This document shows, piece by piece, positions 32,521 to 44,195 of a DNA stretch of 64,000 nucleotides. Each line of letters starts with the position of its first letter. Position 1 is the stretch's first letter. The position numbers and the translations under genes were made by a program. The notes under the pieces were generated by a model, which saw only the letters and a program-made list of their open reading frames with translations, had not been told where the DNA came from and searched no databases. Source of the DNA: Romanomermis culicivorax (lineage: Eukaryota; Nematoda; Enoplea; Mermithida; Mermithidae); contig CAWUHX010000010.1 of assembly GCA_963922205.1 (NCBI GenBank), positions 2,294,001 to 2,358,000 on the forward strand, in the 5' to 3' direction.

Positions 32521-32524
32521 CATA
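32521..32524. repeat. Target-site duplication CATA, right copy
   Basis: Matches 1626-1629. Confidence 0.75.
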
Positions 32525-33244
32525 TTTTGCAGGGAAAACGCTTGTGGAACTTTTCCTATTTTTTTGCTTATCAACCCTATCCCTATCAATGTATAGTCCA
32601 AGGACCTTCTCCCTGGAAAATTCTTGCCGTGCGTGTCTGGTCGTCAGCAATGTAAGGCCCAAATTACAGAAAGCGGGTAAAATAAAAGTAAAATTTCAGG
32701 TAATGTAACCCATGTTTAACCCGCCTTTTACCTACTAAATATTCTACCCATCTTTAACCCGAAGTTTTACTTGCGATTTTACCCATGTTTAACTTAGAAA
32801 TTTACCCGACTTTTTTAGTTTTAGTATTACAGGGCGTAGGTAAGTGGTGGGTTATCCAACCCACCATTTTATACATGTTTTTCATGGTGAGCTTGTTTTT
32901 AGTTATATGAACAGGGTATCCCAAAACTAAAATGCCGATATCTCACAACGAAACATTTCTTTCGGTTCAAAGCAATAACTCTCATGACTATGCGCTACTT
33001 CCCCGATTATGTGAGCCATCCGCTCATGCTACTGTAACTGCAGCTATCCTGAGATAATTATTGTGCTTTACTGTATTGTGTGCAGGAATAAAATTCACGC
33101 AAAGGAATTTTCTGACAGGATTACTGTGAGTGTGGTATTGGTTTGCTTAATAATCACTATTTAGAATTCGCCATGCGCCAGGGTGATGAACTCACTGCAT
33201 TTTTTGATTGCAACTTCTAATACCATAAGACGAGCCGTATTTTA

Positions 33245-34372
33245 TATTTTTAAGACATGATTTCTGAGAGGTTCTACTTTCCCTATGATAAGTTGAAAAT
33301 TAATCATACCTCAAAATTAGATATTTTGGGTAGTTTCGTGCGCTGAGTTTCATGGTACCATTCGTTTTGCTTGTAAACAAAAATTCGCACGGCTACAGTA
33401 TGCCAAAATTTGAAAATTTATGATTTTCTTGCATTTTTCAGTAGTCTTGCTAAGCAAGCGATATTTCAAGATCGGTTTGATCTTATTTGATGAATAAATA
33501 TTCATTTTGTAGAGGAGAGAATAAGCTCTCTTTTGATGTATTACTTACGATAAATAATTGTATATTACGTTTTTTTAAAAAGTTTAAAGTGTCAAAAATG
33601 AGCCGTCAAAATTGAAAAAATTTCGTTTATGGGCACTCCCGAGCACCTTCCCGTCGGAAGCCGCAGAATTTTATTTTCCTATATTGTAGCCCATCCATTT
33701 TTACTGCTTAGGTTAAATTTTCATCAAAATTTTTGTACCGTTTTGGGAGCTGCACTGCTCTGAAGAAGGCATACTTATGAGAATTTTGTATAAATCATTG
33801 TATTTGCCAGGTGGCCCTTGTCTACTCCTTGTGATATATTTATTACCTATACTGTAGCATTATCAATTAAATAATACACTATAGGTTGATGTATTAATTA
33901 TTTCACAAGCAAATATTTTACGCTCTGCAAGAAAGTTTGAACAGTCAAAATTAGAAGCAAAAGTGAAGAAAAATCCTGCCTAGAGGCACTTCCGAGCACC
34001 TTCACCTACCATGCTGCAGAATTTTATCTTTTTATTCTTTTATTCATACATTCCTACAGTAGCTGTGAAAGCAGCATCATGATTTGAATACCCCTTGAGA
34101 AGCTACAGATATCCATAGAAAGCAAAACCCTGAAAATTGCTCAGAAATCAATAATTTTTTTGCTTTTTTCTGCATTTAGCATTTTGCATTTGTTAAAAAT
34201 ATTGGTTCTGTATCTCCATACTAGAACTAGAAAATAAGGAGCATAGGGAGAAAAATTGCTGAAAGTAATGTCAAAAGTTATATTCTGCCCCAACAGTTTT
34301 TTACTGTTTTGTTTATAAACTATAAACAACCTATCCTAAGCAAAAAATTGGACTAATGAAAAATATTTTCTC
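33245..34372 (+). repeat. Left arm of a 1.1 kb inverted repeat
   Basis: Reads in reverse complement as 37160-38293 with high identity, including the TGATAAGTTGAAAATTAATC stretch, GGTAGTTTCGTGCGCTGAG, CTACAGTATGCC and the AGGTGCTCGGGAGTGCC-like segments. Together the arms enclose a 2.8 kb centre. Confidence 0.85.
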
Positions 34373-35026
34373 AAAACTTTCTTGCCGAATGGTCAAAAGT
34401 TTATTACTCTTTTTCCCTGAGGATCTCACCTTCCATAGGAGTCATTTTCTGTTCGACTGTGATGGATCAATGGATTAAGATGGTTGCACTAGGAGCATGG
34501 AAAAGATTTTGGAAATGTTCAAATCTTTCCACAAAAAAATGCATTATCTACTTTCATAAATAATTAAAGTATGATTGACAGAGCATCACATAGATAGTAT
34601 ACATAATAAATAAAATATTGAATTGGTAGTATTTTTTGAAATGCTGATTAATTATAAGCATGGCAGAAGCGTAAGCATTTTGACACACATTGGCATCATA
34701 AAAATGTTCCATATTTATATGCCATTACTATAGACCATGTGATCCTGCGCTATGGAACATGTGATCACTGCCACTCATTGACAGAGAAAACCATGAGCCA
34801 TTATTCTGAGATTATCAACTTGTTCCCCCTTAAGACCAACAGTTTTGAGAAAAATCTGTTCATATTTCTTGCCAATGTGTGGTTACTTTTCAAATCAGTC
34901 AATAGCCAGCAAACCACTTTCAAACTTCAAATGAGAATTATAGAATGCAGGGTCTTCCAATGCATCTTCATCTTCACACACTTCATCCAAATTTTCCTCA
35001 ACATAATAAGTATCAATGTCATTACA

Positions 35027-36919
35027 TCAGTGGGCTGCCTTTCGAGACCAGAAACTTTGTATTTGCTGATGCATCAGTAAATCATCTTTGCTGAAAATAT
35101 TACCATGTTGCATCTCTTGGGCAATAATGTTGGAATCGAACTTCTGTCCTCTAGCAAGGCCCTCTTCAAACTTTAACAGGAGAAAGCATCTTTGATTTAG
35201 TTTCAATCGATAACAAGGGTGATTCTTCCCCAATGCCCATCCTTTGGCCATTGGTTCAGATATTCCATTTTCATAGAATCCTTGCAGTGCTTCTTGCATC
35301 TCAGGCATTTCAAATGTTAATCTAACTGATTCAAGATGGTCGCTCTGTAGCTTTGTATTGCAGCATCCTTGAGGCTAACATGCTGAGGTGCCAGCTGATG
35401 TCGGCCTGCTAGAAGATGGCGTAACAAGTTTCCATGCCTTGCAGACCACATAATGCAACCTTCTTCTGGATAACTGAATGTATTGTCTTGGCTTAAATCA
35501 GCCTGGGCTGGTTTCCCAGCATCTTCATTTGATGGAATTTTGGTGTTGCATTTCTGTTGTGTATCTTTTGATGGTACCTTCAGTCCAATCCAAAAATAGC
35601 TTTGTAGCATGGCTGATGTAGCCAGCTGATTTTCATCATACACAAGCATTGCTTCGAGTCCTAGGACAATGTTTCTTCTGTTCTCAACTGATACATCCTT
35701 TCCACCAATTTTATAAGCACACCAATCACGTGTAGCATTCGACTCAAACAAAAAGTTTGAATATGAATTTACACCAGGCAGCTTCTGAAGCACAGCATTT
35801 GATGTTGTAAATTTGCCATAGATCAATGAAGTGCCTGTTGTACCCTGATAAGAAGATGCACACCTCAGAAATTCTTCTGCAATTGTACATTTGTTATTTT
35901 CATTAACATACAAGCATACGTGGTGTTTTACTAATGCTGCTAGTTGATCACAAGCACCCTTGCCATGCTAAGATTTACTGAAATGAAAAAATTAACTGTA
36001 CTTGATGTTCAAAGCAATGTTTTCTGTTTATTCATAATCTAAATGAAATAAAATGAATTCATCTATGCTTTGCTTGTATTCTTTATGAAAATGTTGATAT
36101 TGTTAATTATCAGGATCTGTGCTTTTTTCCAGAAATGTAGCAGAAATGTGTATTTGTCTTTCAGACATCAAACATGATTTTTGCCACATATATTTGGACT
36201 TACTCACCTAATATAGCTTGATTCTCGAAGTCCTGAATAGTTTGATCCCGCTCTTTGACTATCAATTTCATGGGCAAATGCAGAAACATCTTTCGATCAA
36301 AAGTTGTTGAACACCTGAAGACTCTGTTTTGATTGTGCATGTGCAACCTTGTTGATAATAAGTTGGAATGACTTTCAATGTAGAACGTTGTTCCTGAACA
36401 GTCATTTGGGCAGCCAGGTGTGGGTGTTCCAAACTCCAGTGGATTGATGTTGGGGCATAAGTTAGCTGAGATATTGCATCAATTCAATAAATAATCTATT
36501 TGCCCATTAATGTCCAATTCTCGAAAAATTCAGGAACTTGGAATCAATGAATTACATGTTTTCATGAAAAGTTTGTCAAATGAATCACACCACGAATATG
36601 GTGCTTGAGGACCAAAAACAACCACATCTACAACATTTGATGAAAGTACATTGAGAGAAAATTCCTCTAACAAAGGAGTAGGGCCCCAAGGTCGAATTTC
36701 AAAAAACTGTTTCATCAATGCTGTATCTGATGTTTGAACCAGTGAAGTGGCTAGGGAAAAGCTATTTCCACTTTCAATCACATCAATTTGACAATCATTG
36801 TAAATGTTGTACTTTGTGTATACATATGGATTTTCGAGCAGCATGTCTGGTGATGTAGTGTTATCACCAATTACAAAGTATGAACTAGAAAAATGATAGC
36901 CGGATAAATTTGTGAACAA
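35027..36919 (-). pseudogene. Transposase-like gene remnant, minus strand
   Basis: Exon-like pieces read right to left: 36530-36919 (129 codons, contains VFGPQAPYSWCDSFDKLF), a piece ending at a GTGAGT donor near 36206, and 35317-35970 starting after a CTTAG acceptor with HGKGACDQL. The last piece carries on at 35027-35308 in a shifted frame and ends in QQIQSFWSRKAAH. HGKG-CD and a terminal QI-SF-SR motif occur, as I recall, in multi-exon transposase-like proteins of invertebrates; I cannot name the family. The frame change near 35320 suggests decay. It is the only gene between the inverted arms, so it probably mobilised this family. Confidence 0.45.
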
Positions 36920-37159
36920 AATAATGTGTGGCCTTGGATCTGATCATTCAGCGCATTCCTTATAAGCAAAAAGATCATTCCTATTTTCTATTAATCGAAA
37001 GAATTTCCATATAATCCATAATTGAAACCAGATCATGCCTTCACAGACTCAGCAGTTAATATAACCCCAGGAAATAATACCCCATAGATTAGTATGCCAA
37101 AAAATAAACTTCATCTCCATCAATAAGTGAACCTAACAATGGGGCTAGAAATTTTCAAA

Positions 37160-38293
37160 AACAAAATATTTTTCATTGGTTCAATTTTTTGCTTAGGATA
37201 GGTTGTTTGTAGTTTGTAAACAAAACAGTAAAAAACTGTTGGGGCAGAATATAACTTTTGACATTACTTTCAGCAAATTTTCTCCCTATGCTCCTTATTT
37301 TCTGGTTCTAGTTTGGAGATACAGAACCAATATTTTTAACAAATGCAAAATGCTAAATGCAAAAAAAAGCAAAAAAATTATTGATTTCTGAGCAATTTTC
37401 AGGGTTTTGCTTTCTATGGATATCTGTAGCTTCTCAAGGGGTATTCAAATCACAATGCTGCTTTCACAGCTACTGTAGGAATGTATGAATAAAAGAATAA
37501 AAAGATAAAATTCTGCAGCATGGTAGGTGAAGGTGCTCGGGAGTGCCTTTAGGCAGGATTTTTCTTCACTTTTGCTTCTAATTTTGACTGTTCAAACTTT
37601 CTTGCAGAGCGTAAAATATTTGCTTGTGAAATAATTAATACATCAACCTATAGTCTGTTATTTAATTGATAATGCTACAGTATAGGTAATAAATATATCA
37701 CAAGGAGTAGACAAGGGCCACCTGGCAAATACAATGATTTATACAAAATTCTCATAAGCATGCCTTCTTCAGAGCAGTGCAGCTCCCAAAACGGTACAAA
37801 AATTTTGATGAAAATTTAAGCAAAGCAGTAAAAATGGATGGGCTACAATATAGGAAAATAAAATTCTGTGGCTTCTGATGGGAAGGTGCTCGGGAGTGCC
37901 CATAAACGAAATTTTTTCAATTTTGACGGCTCATTTTTGACACTTTAAACTTTTAAAAAAACGTAATATACAATTATTTATCGTAAGTAATACTTCAAAA
38001 GAGAGTTTATTCTCTCCTCTACAAAATGAATATTTATTCATCAAATAAGATCAAACCGATCTTGAAATATCGCTTGCTTAGCAAGACTACTGAAAAATGC
38101 AAGAAAATCATAAATTTTCAAACTTTGGCATACTGTAGCGGTGCGAATTTTCGTTTACAAGCAAAACGAATGGTACCATGAAACTCAGCGCACAAAACTA
38201 CCCAAAATATCTGATTTTGAGGTATGATTAATTTTCAACTTATCATAGGCCTATATAAAAAAGGTAGAATTTCTCAGAAATCGTGTCTTAAGA
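37160..38293 (-). repeat. Right arm of the 1.1 kb inverted repeat
   Basis: Inverted partner of 33245-34372. Differences include an insertion-like CCTATATAAAA near 38251. Confidence 0.85.
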
Positions 38294-39245
38294 TTTTCTG
38301 CTAAGCAATATGTCATTTAAGACTAAAAATTTGTAAAACTTGACAAGAATTTTTAAGTAAAAAATTCTTCAGCAAAGACTTAGTGCAAATGATTTTGAAG
38401 ACAGTGTTAATTTTTCGATTTACAAGCATTCTAAAAAACAGACTATAGTGCATTTCAGTTGTTATAGCATAGATGGTATTTGTTTACTCAAAGACCATTT
38501 TGTTTTCATTGTTTTTTGAGCCTAAGGAGAATTTTCTGGAAGATTATTCAAGCTTCAAACGTTTTCGTCAAAAGCCACAATTTTCATCAGGTTCACATAT
38601 CAAAATATTGATGTAAAAACCCTGTTGATTCATCTCAACGGAGTTTGAAAAGCAAAGGATGTGTTTAAAAATTGTTGCACTATCGAGTAATAGTGTAGCT
38701 CGAAAAAGTGCTCTTCGACAATAACCCACTGGTATCACAAATTTATGCTGATACTGTTGTACTGAAATATGTACAATGATGATCAATGCATTTCCGGAAA
38801 ATCTGAATTTTCGAGCTTCTGATCATTGCCATCACTAACATCAGATTCAGTTTAATCTGCAACACATCGACGGCATGCAAAGAACCAATCAAATCCGAGC
38901 CTTACGTGAAAAATATAAACTTCCTGTCAACCCTGCTAATAGCAGAGTAAAATCGCAGGTTATTTTCATGTCTTTTTCACCAACTTTTTACCCAACTTTT
39001 ACCTTACCTATCTTCTGTAATCTCGATATGGGTAAAATCATGGGTTATTTTTTTCTACCGACGATTTTACCCGTCTTTAGCCCACGATTCTACCCGATTT
39101 TTACCCAGCCTTAACCTACGATTCTACCCGAGATTTTACTCGACTTTTATTTACCAACGATTTTACACCCGCCATTTTACTCTTACTCTTAGCCGCGTTT
39201 AACCCACTTTCTGTAATTTGGGCCTGAGACACGATTTCGGTCTCG

Positions 39246-40155
39246 CCCCCATATTCAGTAAAACTCAATACAGCGATTTTCAAAACAGTGAAGTCTCAGA
39301 ACAGATTCTCAAAGTAGTGAGTTTTCAAAATAGTTATCTTCAGAATAGACGTTTGGAGGACATACTTGGTCCTCCATTTCGATCTGGGTGATGCTGGTTG
39401 TCACCAATCGCCAGATTTTTGACATTGTGGCTCTTGGCGTGTGTTTTTATGACATTACAGCTTTTTATTGTGGTTTATTTATTATTAACATATCTACATA
39501 TGCATGTTTTTTGTTTCTTTCTTCCTTTATTGACTTATACCCTTCTATATTATTCATATTTTGAGCCACTTTTTGTTTAATTTTTTTCAGGTTGTGTACT
39601 TTTTTTCCGTTTTTTACCTACATTATTCTTATATTATTTTACTTTTCGTTTCTTTATTATTTGTTTTTCGTTCTGCCTCTACTGCTTAATTATTTTATTC
39701 ATTTCATTTTATTTGCTTATTTCATTTTGTTTTATTTATTTCATTAATTTAATTTTTTTGAAATTAAGCTCCATATAAAACAATTTTACTCTGGAATCCT
39801 TATGATAATTTTACGTCACAGTACGAAACAATAATCAAAATGCAATCGCCTGGCTCAAATTGCAAGACGACTCTTTCGTTCGTGCATAGCTACCGCAACT
39901 GCAGCACAAAAGCATGTGAAACCTAGATGGCCAAATGCGACTAAAAATAAACTATCTCATCTAGCAAAGATCATTTTAATATACTTAAATGATGTGTACA
40001 TTTAGTCTATAATGCATAGAAGTTTTTACTTTTCGGTTGAAAATCGCTGTTTTGAGAATCGCTGTTTTGAAACCTCGCTGTTTTGAGAATCGCTGTATTG
40101 AGTTTCGCTATTTTGAGTTTCGCTGTTGTGCGTTTCGCTATATTGGATACACACC
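39246..40155. mobile_element. Short non-autonomous element with subterminal repeats
   Basis: The left end (39246-39350) and right end (40024-40155) carry inverted copies of a motif near CTCAATACAGCGATT/AATCGCTGTATTGAG. On the right, GAATCGCTGTTTTGA-like units repeat about six times at 16-18 base spacing. The T-rich centre has no credible ORF. The size and repeats fit a MITE-like element. Confidence 0.5.
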
Positions 40156-40658
40156 TTTCGAAATGCACTTTCAACTATTGCACATTTAGGTACGTCAGAC
40201 ATCATGTTCTTTAAATTTACCTAATATTAGATGTGTTGAAATGAGACTTGGTGTTGGGAGTGAGAAATGTAATAAAGGAATTGATACCAAAAATAGACCT
40301 AATCAGTCACTAGCTAATTCACCTAATCAGGCCGAAACCTTAGGTAGAATCAGTTTGCAACAGTTCGGTCAGTCTCAAAGTCAACAAAGATCTCCTGCTT
40401 TCGTCCCGAAGAACTGCAGAAGATAAGATAACACCCTGAGCTCAAGTAACTTCAAACCAGGGGCAAAATCAGAAGTCAGGCCGAGAACTGAGTTGAAAAT
40501 GTAGACTTGCACGCTGGGTGGCTCTCCAGATATCCGGGGTCTAACCTGCGTTCCCTCGGCTGCGAGAAATCCAAAGGCTGTCCGGCCGAGGGTTGTTGTA
40601 TTTCTGGTGGAAATTCTCCACAAAAATAATATAACAAATAATATAAATAATGCTCTAC
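40156..40658. other. Spacer between mobile elements, no assigned gene
   Basis: Contains short ORFs on both strands without recognisable domains (for example 40241-40426 + and 40381-40623 -). It may be part of a further degraded element. Confidence 0.3.
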
Positions 40659-40832
40659 TGGGCCGCCGATTTGTTCTTTATTAAAAATAAAATAAACATT
40701 CAATGAATGACCAAAAACATAGACGACCCGCATGTTTATGCGCGGTGTCTATGCAAATCGGCGTCGACACGTTTTGCATCGACTTCGGCTATTTCTTCAC
40801 AACCTGGAGATAGACTATGTCCATCCCTGACA
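40659..40832 (-). repeat. 3' LTR of element B
   Basis: Matches 53560-53733 with about six substitutions. Just inside it, the minus strand reads GAGGCTCGAGGGA, a weak polypurine-tract candidate. Confidence 0.75.
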
Positions 40833-41654
40833 TCCCTCGAGCCTCGAAACTGACCAACGGGAGGTTAAAAAGATTCATATTACGCCGCAATGACAATTTT
40901 GGAACCTTTTCAGGCCCTAATACAGTCAAAGCAGTTTTCTGAACCTTTTTGGTCATTCATGCCCCCTTGCAGAAAGCTTTCCGAATGACCACCCTCTTAC
41001 GTCAAGTCTTTTACCAGGCATACCGGAATGTCCACAAGACCGTCCGGGTGCGCTACCTCTTGGTCTGGACGCCGACGGATCGACGACTCCGCGTCGGCTT
41101 GACTTTTGTTGGCGTACCGCCGAATCCAATTTGACCTGCACCAGGGCCGAGGGTCTTCGGTTGCCGTCCATTTCATGACCTTTCGTTTCGTGCTTTACGC
41201 TGGACGCCAGGGACAGAACATTTGTCAGTCTATCTCTTTCCGGTTGCGTGTTTCGCCGTGAAGTTTCCGCCTTTTTCCAACGTTGCCCTCGCCAAAAAGA
41301 TTTTCTATTATATCTAAATAAACTACAAAATATGTACATTAGTACGAGTATCACAAAAAAAAATTCAAATCTCTCGGACGCATCGATTGAGCAAAAAAAA
41401 GAAAAATAAGGCGAGATAATAACCGAGATTAAGTGAAAAAATAAATTTTTGTACATGCCCGTTTTGGCAATGCGAGGTACGAAAAACGAATAAAAATTTA
41501 AAGCACGCAACAAATAAGAAAAAATTTTTTTTTGTATTTTGTATTTTATATTTTTTTTGTATTTTTGTGGTTTTATATTTTTTTTGTATTTTGTGTTTTT
41601 GTGAAAAATAAATGCGAAAAACGATATTTTTTGGCCAAAAATTATGCGGCTAAA
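40833..41654 (-). other. 3' noncoding region of element B
   Basis: Holds a T-rich run with TTTTTGTATTTTGTATTTT repeats at about 41521-41605 and no recognisable domain. An open minus frame at 40953-41513 has low-complexity, non-conserved composition. Confidence 0.4.
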
Positions 41655-44195
41655 TTACTGTTGCGGCCCGCCGCCTCCTTGCGCCCCTCTGTGGGCTCCT
41701 CCACGACCTCCGTAAGGTCTCCATACCCATTGGCCCTGCTGGCCTCCTCTACCTTGCACCTGAGGAGTGGCACCTCTGCCACGCACTGCTCCACGACCAC
41801 CCCTGTTGGGGTTGTGGAACTGAAACTGGCCTCGGCCGCGGTTACCAGTCTTTTGCACCTTTCCTTGCATACTCAGAGCTATTTCCTGGCTTCCTTGGCC
41901 TTGACCCTGGCCTTGAGGTCTGGGAACCTTCAAAGTAGCACCAGTTTTTCAGTCTTGAACTTTACTGAATTTAACAGAGCTTTGCAAGTCTGAACTGGCG
42001 CTTCTTTTGGCTCCCATCACTCCGACCTGGTGATTGCTACTAAGCATCACAGATCCAAAGGCCGTTTTGTATTCCAAGGGGGTATCGTGGTTATTATACA
42101 CCCTCAACAGTCGGTTATTCGCCGCCACCATCGCCCTGGCATAAATGTTTCCAATATGCATCGGGGATAGCGGGGCGCATTCCAACACGAGGAATAGCAT
42201 CATAACCAATTACCTGACCGAGGAAAATGCATCAGGTGCTCTCTCCGTCTTGAGCCACCTGGGGAGAAAGTCATACATGACTCTTTCCCAGAGCTGTTCA
42301 GGTAAATTGGTCCGATCATAGAGAAAAGCTCCCTGGACTCTGAATTGTTGTTCATAGTCCCGGTAGATTTCCCTAACGGCATCATTTACCATGAAGAAAA
42401 CCCTTTCTGACTCAAATTGCTTGAAAGCAAAATACTTGGCCACTGCACTCGTGAAAAATGATATTGGGCCAGCTTCTCTGGCTTTTGGTTGATAGACATC
42501 CCAGAAGTCCAAGAGACTGTCCTTGAATTTTTCCGCAGTCACTTCCGGCGTTTCAGTTGCCTGAGCAGCCTGTGCCTGCTTAATTTTACTGGGACCAGCC
42601 ACTTGCCCTTGACTAGCTGCCACTCCTGGTTTTTGGTCCTTGCTGGGTTTTGCCTGGCCTTTCGGCATCAGTTTCCCCATCGCAAGGCCTATTGCGCCTG
42701 AAGTTTGACTAGTTTTGGATGTGCTATCCTGGGTTGCAGTAACCGCTGAAGATGTAGCCAATGACGGTGTTCCGGTTGAAGTAGAAGTAATTTGAGAAGT
42801 GGGGGTAGTAGTGGAGGTAATCGTAGAAGTTGAGGTTGATATGACGGACGAAATCGCCATCTTACTGTCTTCCTCTTTCGCTTCTACTTTTGCTCCCTTA
42901 ATACCCTTCTTCCTCCTTTCCTTCTCCTTCACTCTCATTTTCTTCTTTCTTTCAGCCATAAATAATATTTTCTCTTCGTTCCACCCTTTTTCTCTCATAC
43001 TCTGAACGACTTTGGCTGAATACAATCCTGGAACACCCCCATCAGCTGAGAACGCTATTACCTCCCTGCTCTCGGTCATCTCTGATTCGGGCGTTTCCGC
43101 TATCGTTTCGTCAATAACGAGCTTATCGGAGGCCATATTGTCGTCTACCTTCATCAGCGATGGTGGCTCTAATACGACTACCTTCGCTTCCATTTCGGGC
43201 GCTGCAGTATCGTCCTTTTGGAGTCCGAATTGAATTGACATTTGGCGAAGTTTTTCGTTGTAAATCGCCGCATTCTTCGCAAATTCTTCCTCCATTAATT
43301 TGCGTTGGAGTCGAATTCTTTCCTTCGCCTCCTCTTCCATCTTTAGGATAACTTCTAATCGATGCTGGTTGTCGAGTTCGGACTGCGTCTGAGCAGTTTG
43401 AGCTTGCATCAGTTCCATTGCCGGAACCGATTGCTCTTGCTGCTGCTCTTCTTCCAACAGCTCAGTCACGTCCTCATCCTCAAGTCCTTGGGCTGGCGAT
43501 TCATCTTCAGCCGGCAGTCCCACTGCATCGCTGAAGATTTCGCTTTCCGACGTTTGGACTTCCTGACCTGAAAATATCGGAAATTCAACAACACCTACAT
43601 CAGCCTGCTGTTTGTCTCCGCCTTTCAGACTATCAGTCTTGGTGGGACTAATCTTGCCAGCTAATTTGGTGACAGTACCTTCACCCGTTTTATAACTATA
43701 TGTGTGCTGAATTCCCGGTAAATCCGAGGCCAGAGGTCTATAGTCAAAAATTTTTTTAGGGAAGGCTATAGTATACTCCCTATTCTCCGCCTTTGACCCA
43801 TAGATGTCTCCAACCTTGTCGATTTTCGTTTGCCAGGTTACCTCATATCTTAATGATGGCGTCCTTTGTGCAAGCTCGATATGGTAGAACCTAACATAAT
43901 AATACGGATTTGAGCTATAGCTCTTACTGTCCGTAGTTATTGTGTCAGGACTGCCAGGGATCGGCGCGCACACATCAGCATTCTTCCATAATCTTAATCG
44001 AATCGGCATAAATCCGAATCGATTCATCCAAACATATATTCCAGCACCTTTGCGGGGTACCTCATACTCTATGTTTGGAAGAGTTTTCGCCAACAAAAGA
44101 TAATGGGACAACCTTTCGTCTGACCGCCAAGCCATTTCTTTTATCTTGCCCTGTAGCTCTGGGCTGAACGATGTAATGAACCTGTAACTAAACAT
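41655..44195 (-). pseudogene. Coiled-coil and RGG-box ORF of element B
   Basis: A 661-codon ORF from ATG 44195 to TAA 42210-42212, with the same frame continuing to 41655 past that stop and a TGA near 41949. Regions: a folded N-terminal part (about 1-180), an acidic segment and a Glu/Gln/Arg coiled coil (about 240-325), a Lys/Arg-rich stretch ([14 protein letters not shown]), a Ser/Thr-rich linker, a helical domain (about 560-660), then in the last segment an RGG/RGQ-rich tail typical of RNA binding. No signal peptide or membrane span is present, so it is not an envelope. It overlaps the end of the nuclease ORF by 55 bases in another frame. The function is not recognised; an RNA- or particle-associated accessory protein is an inference. 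Confidence 0.55.

Larger units (their letters stand above)
33245..38293. mobile_element. Foldback-type transposon with 1.1 kb inverted arms
   Basis: The long arms frame a centre (34373-37159) that carries a spliced transposase-like gene on the minus strand. The ends start near CTTAAGACACGATTTCTGAGA. It is nested in the GGCCCAAATT element. The same arm sequence recurs at 54997-55815, so the family is dispersed. Arms differ by a few percent by eye, so the copy is not new. Confidence 0.65.
32656..39224. mobile_element. DNA-transposon-like element with GGCCCAAATT termini
   Basis: The left end GGCCCAAATTACAGAAAG and its reverse complement at 39207-39224 form terminal inverted repeats. The next 200 bases on each side hold many inverted TTTTACCC/GGGTAAAA motifs. 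The flanks read TAA before and TGA after, so a 3-bp target duplication is unproven. A second element (33245-38293) lies inside. I see no transposase in the outer portions, so the outer element is probably non-autonomous. Confidence 0.6.

Noticed and set aside
40953-41513. 186-codon minus-strand ORF near the element B 3' LTR
   Set aside because: Phe-rich half from an AT tract joined to an Arg-rich half; no domain and no context.
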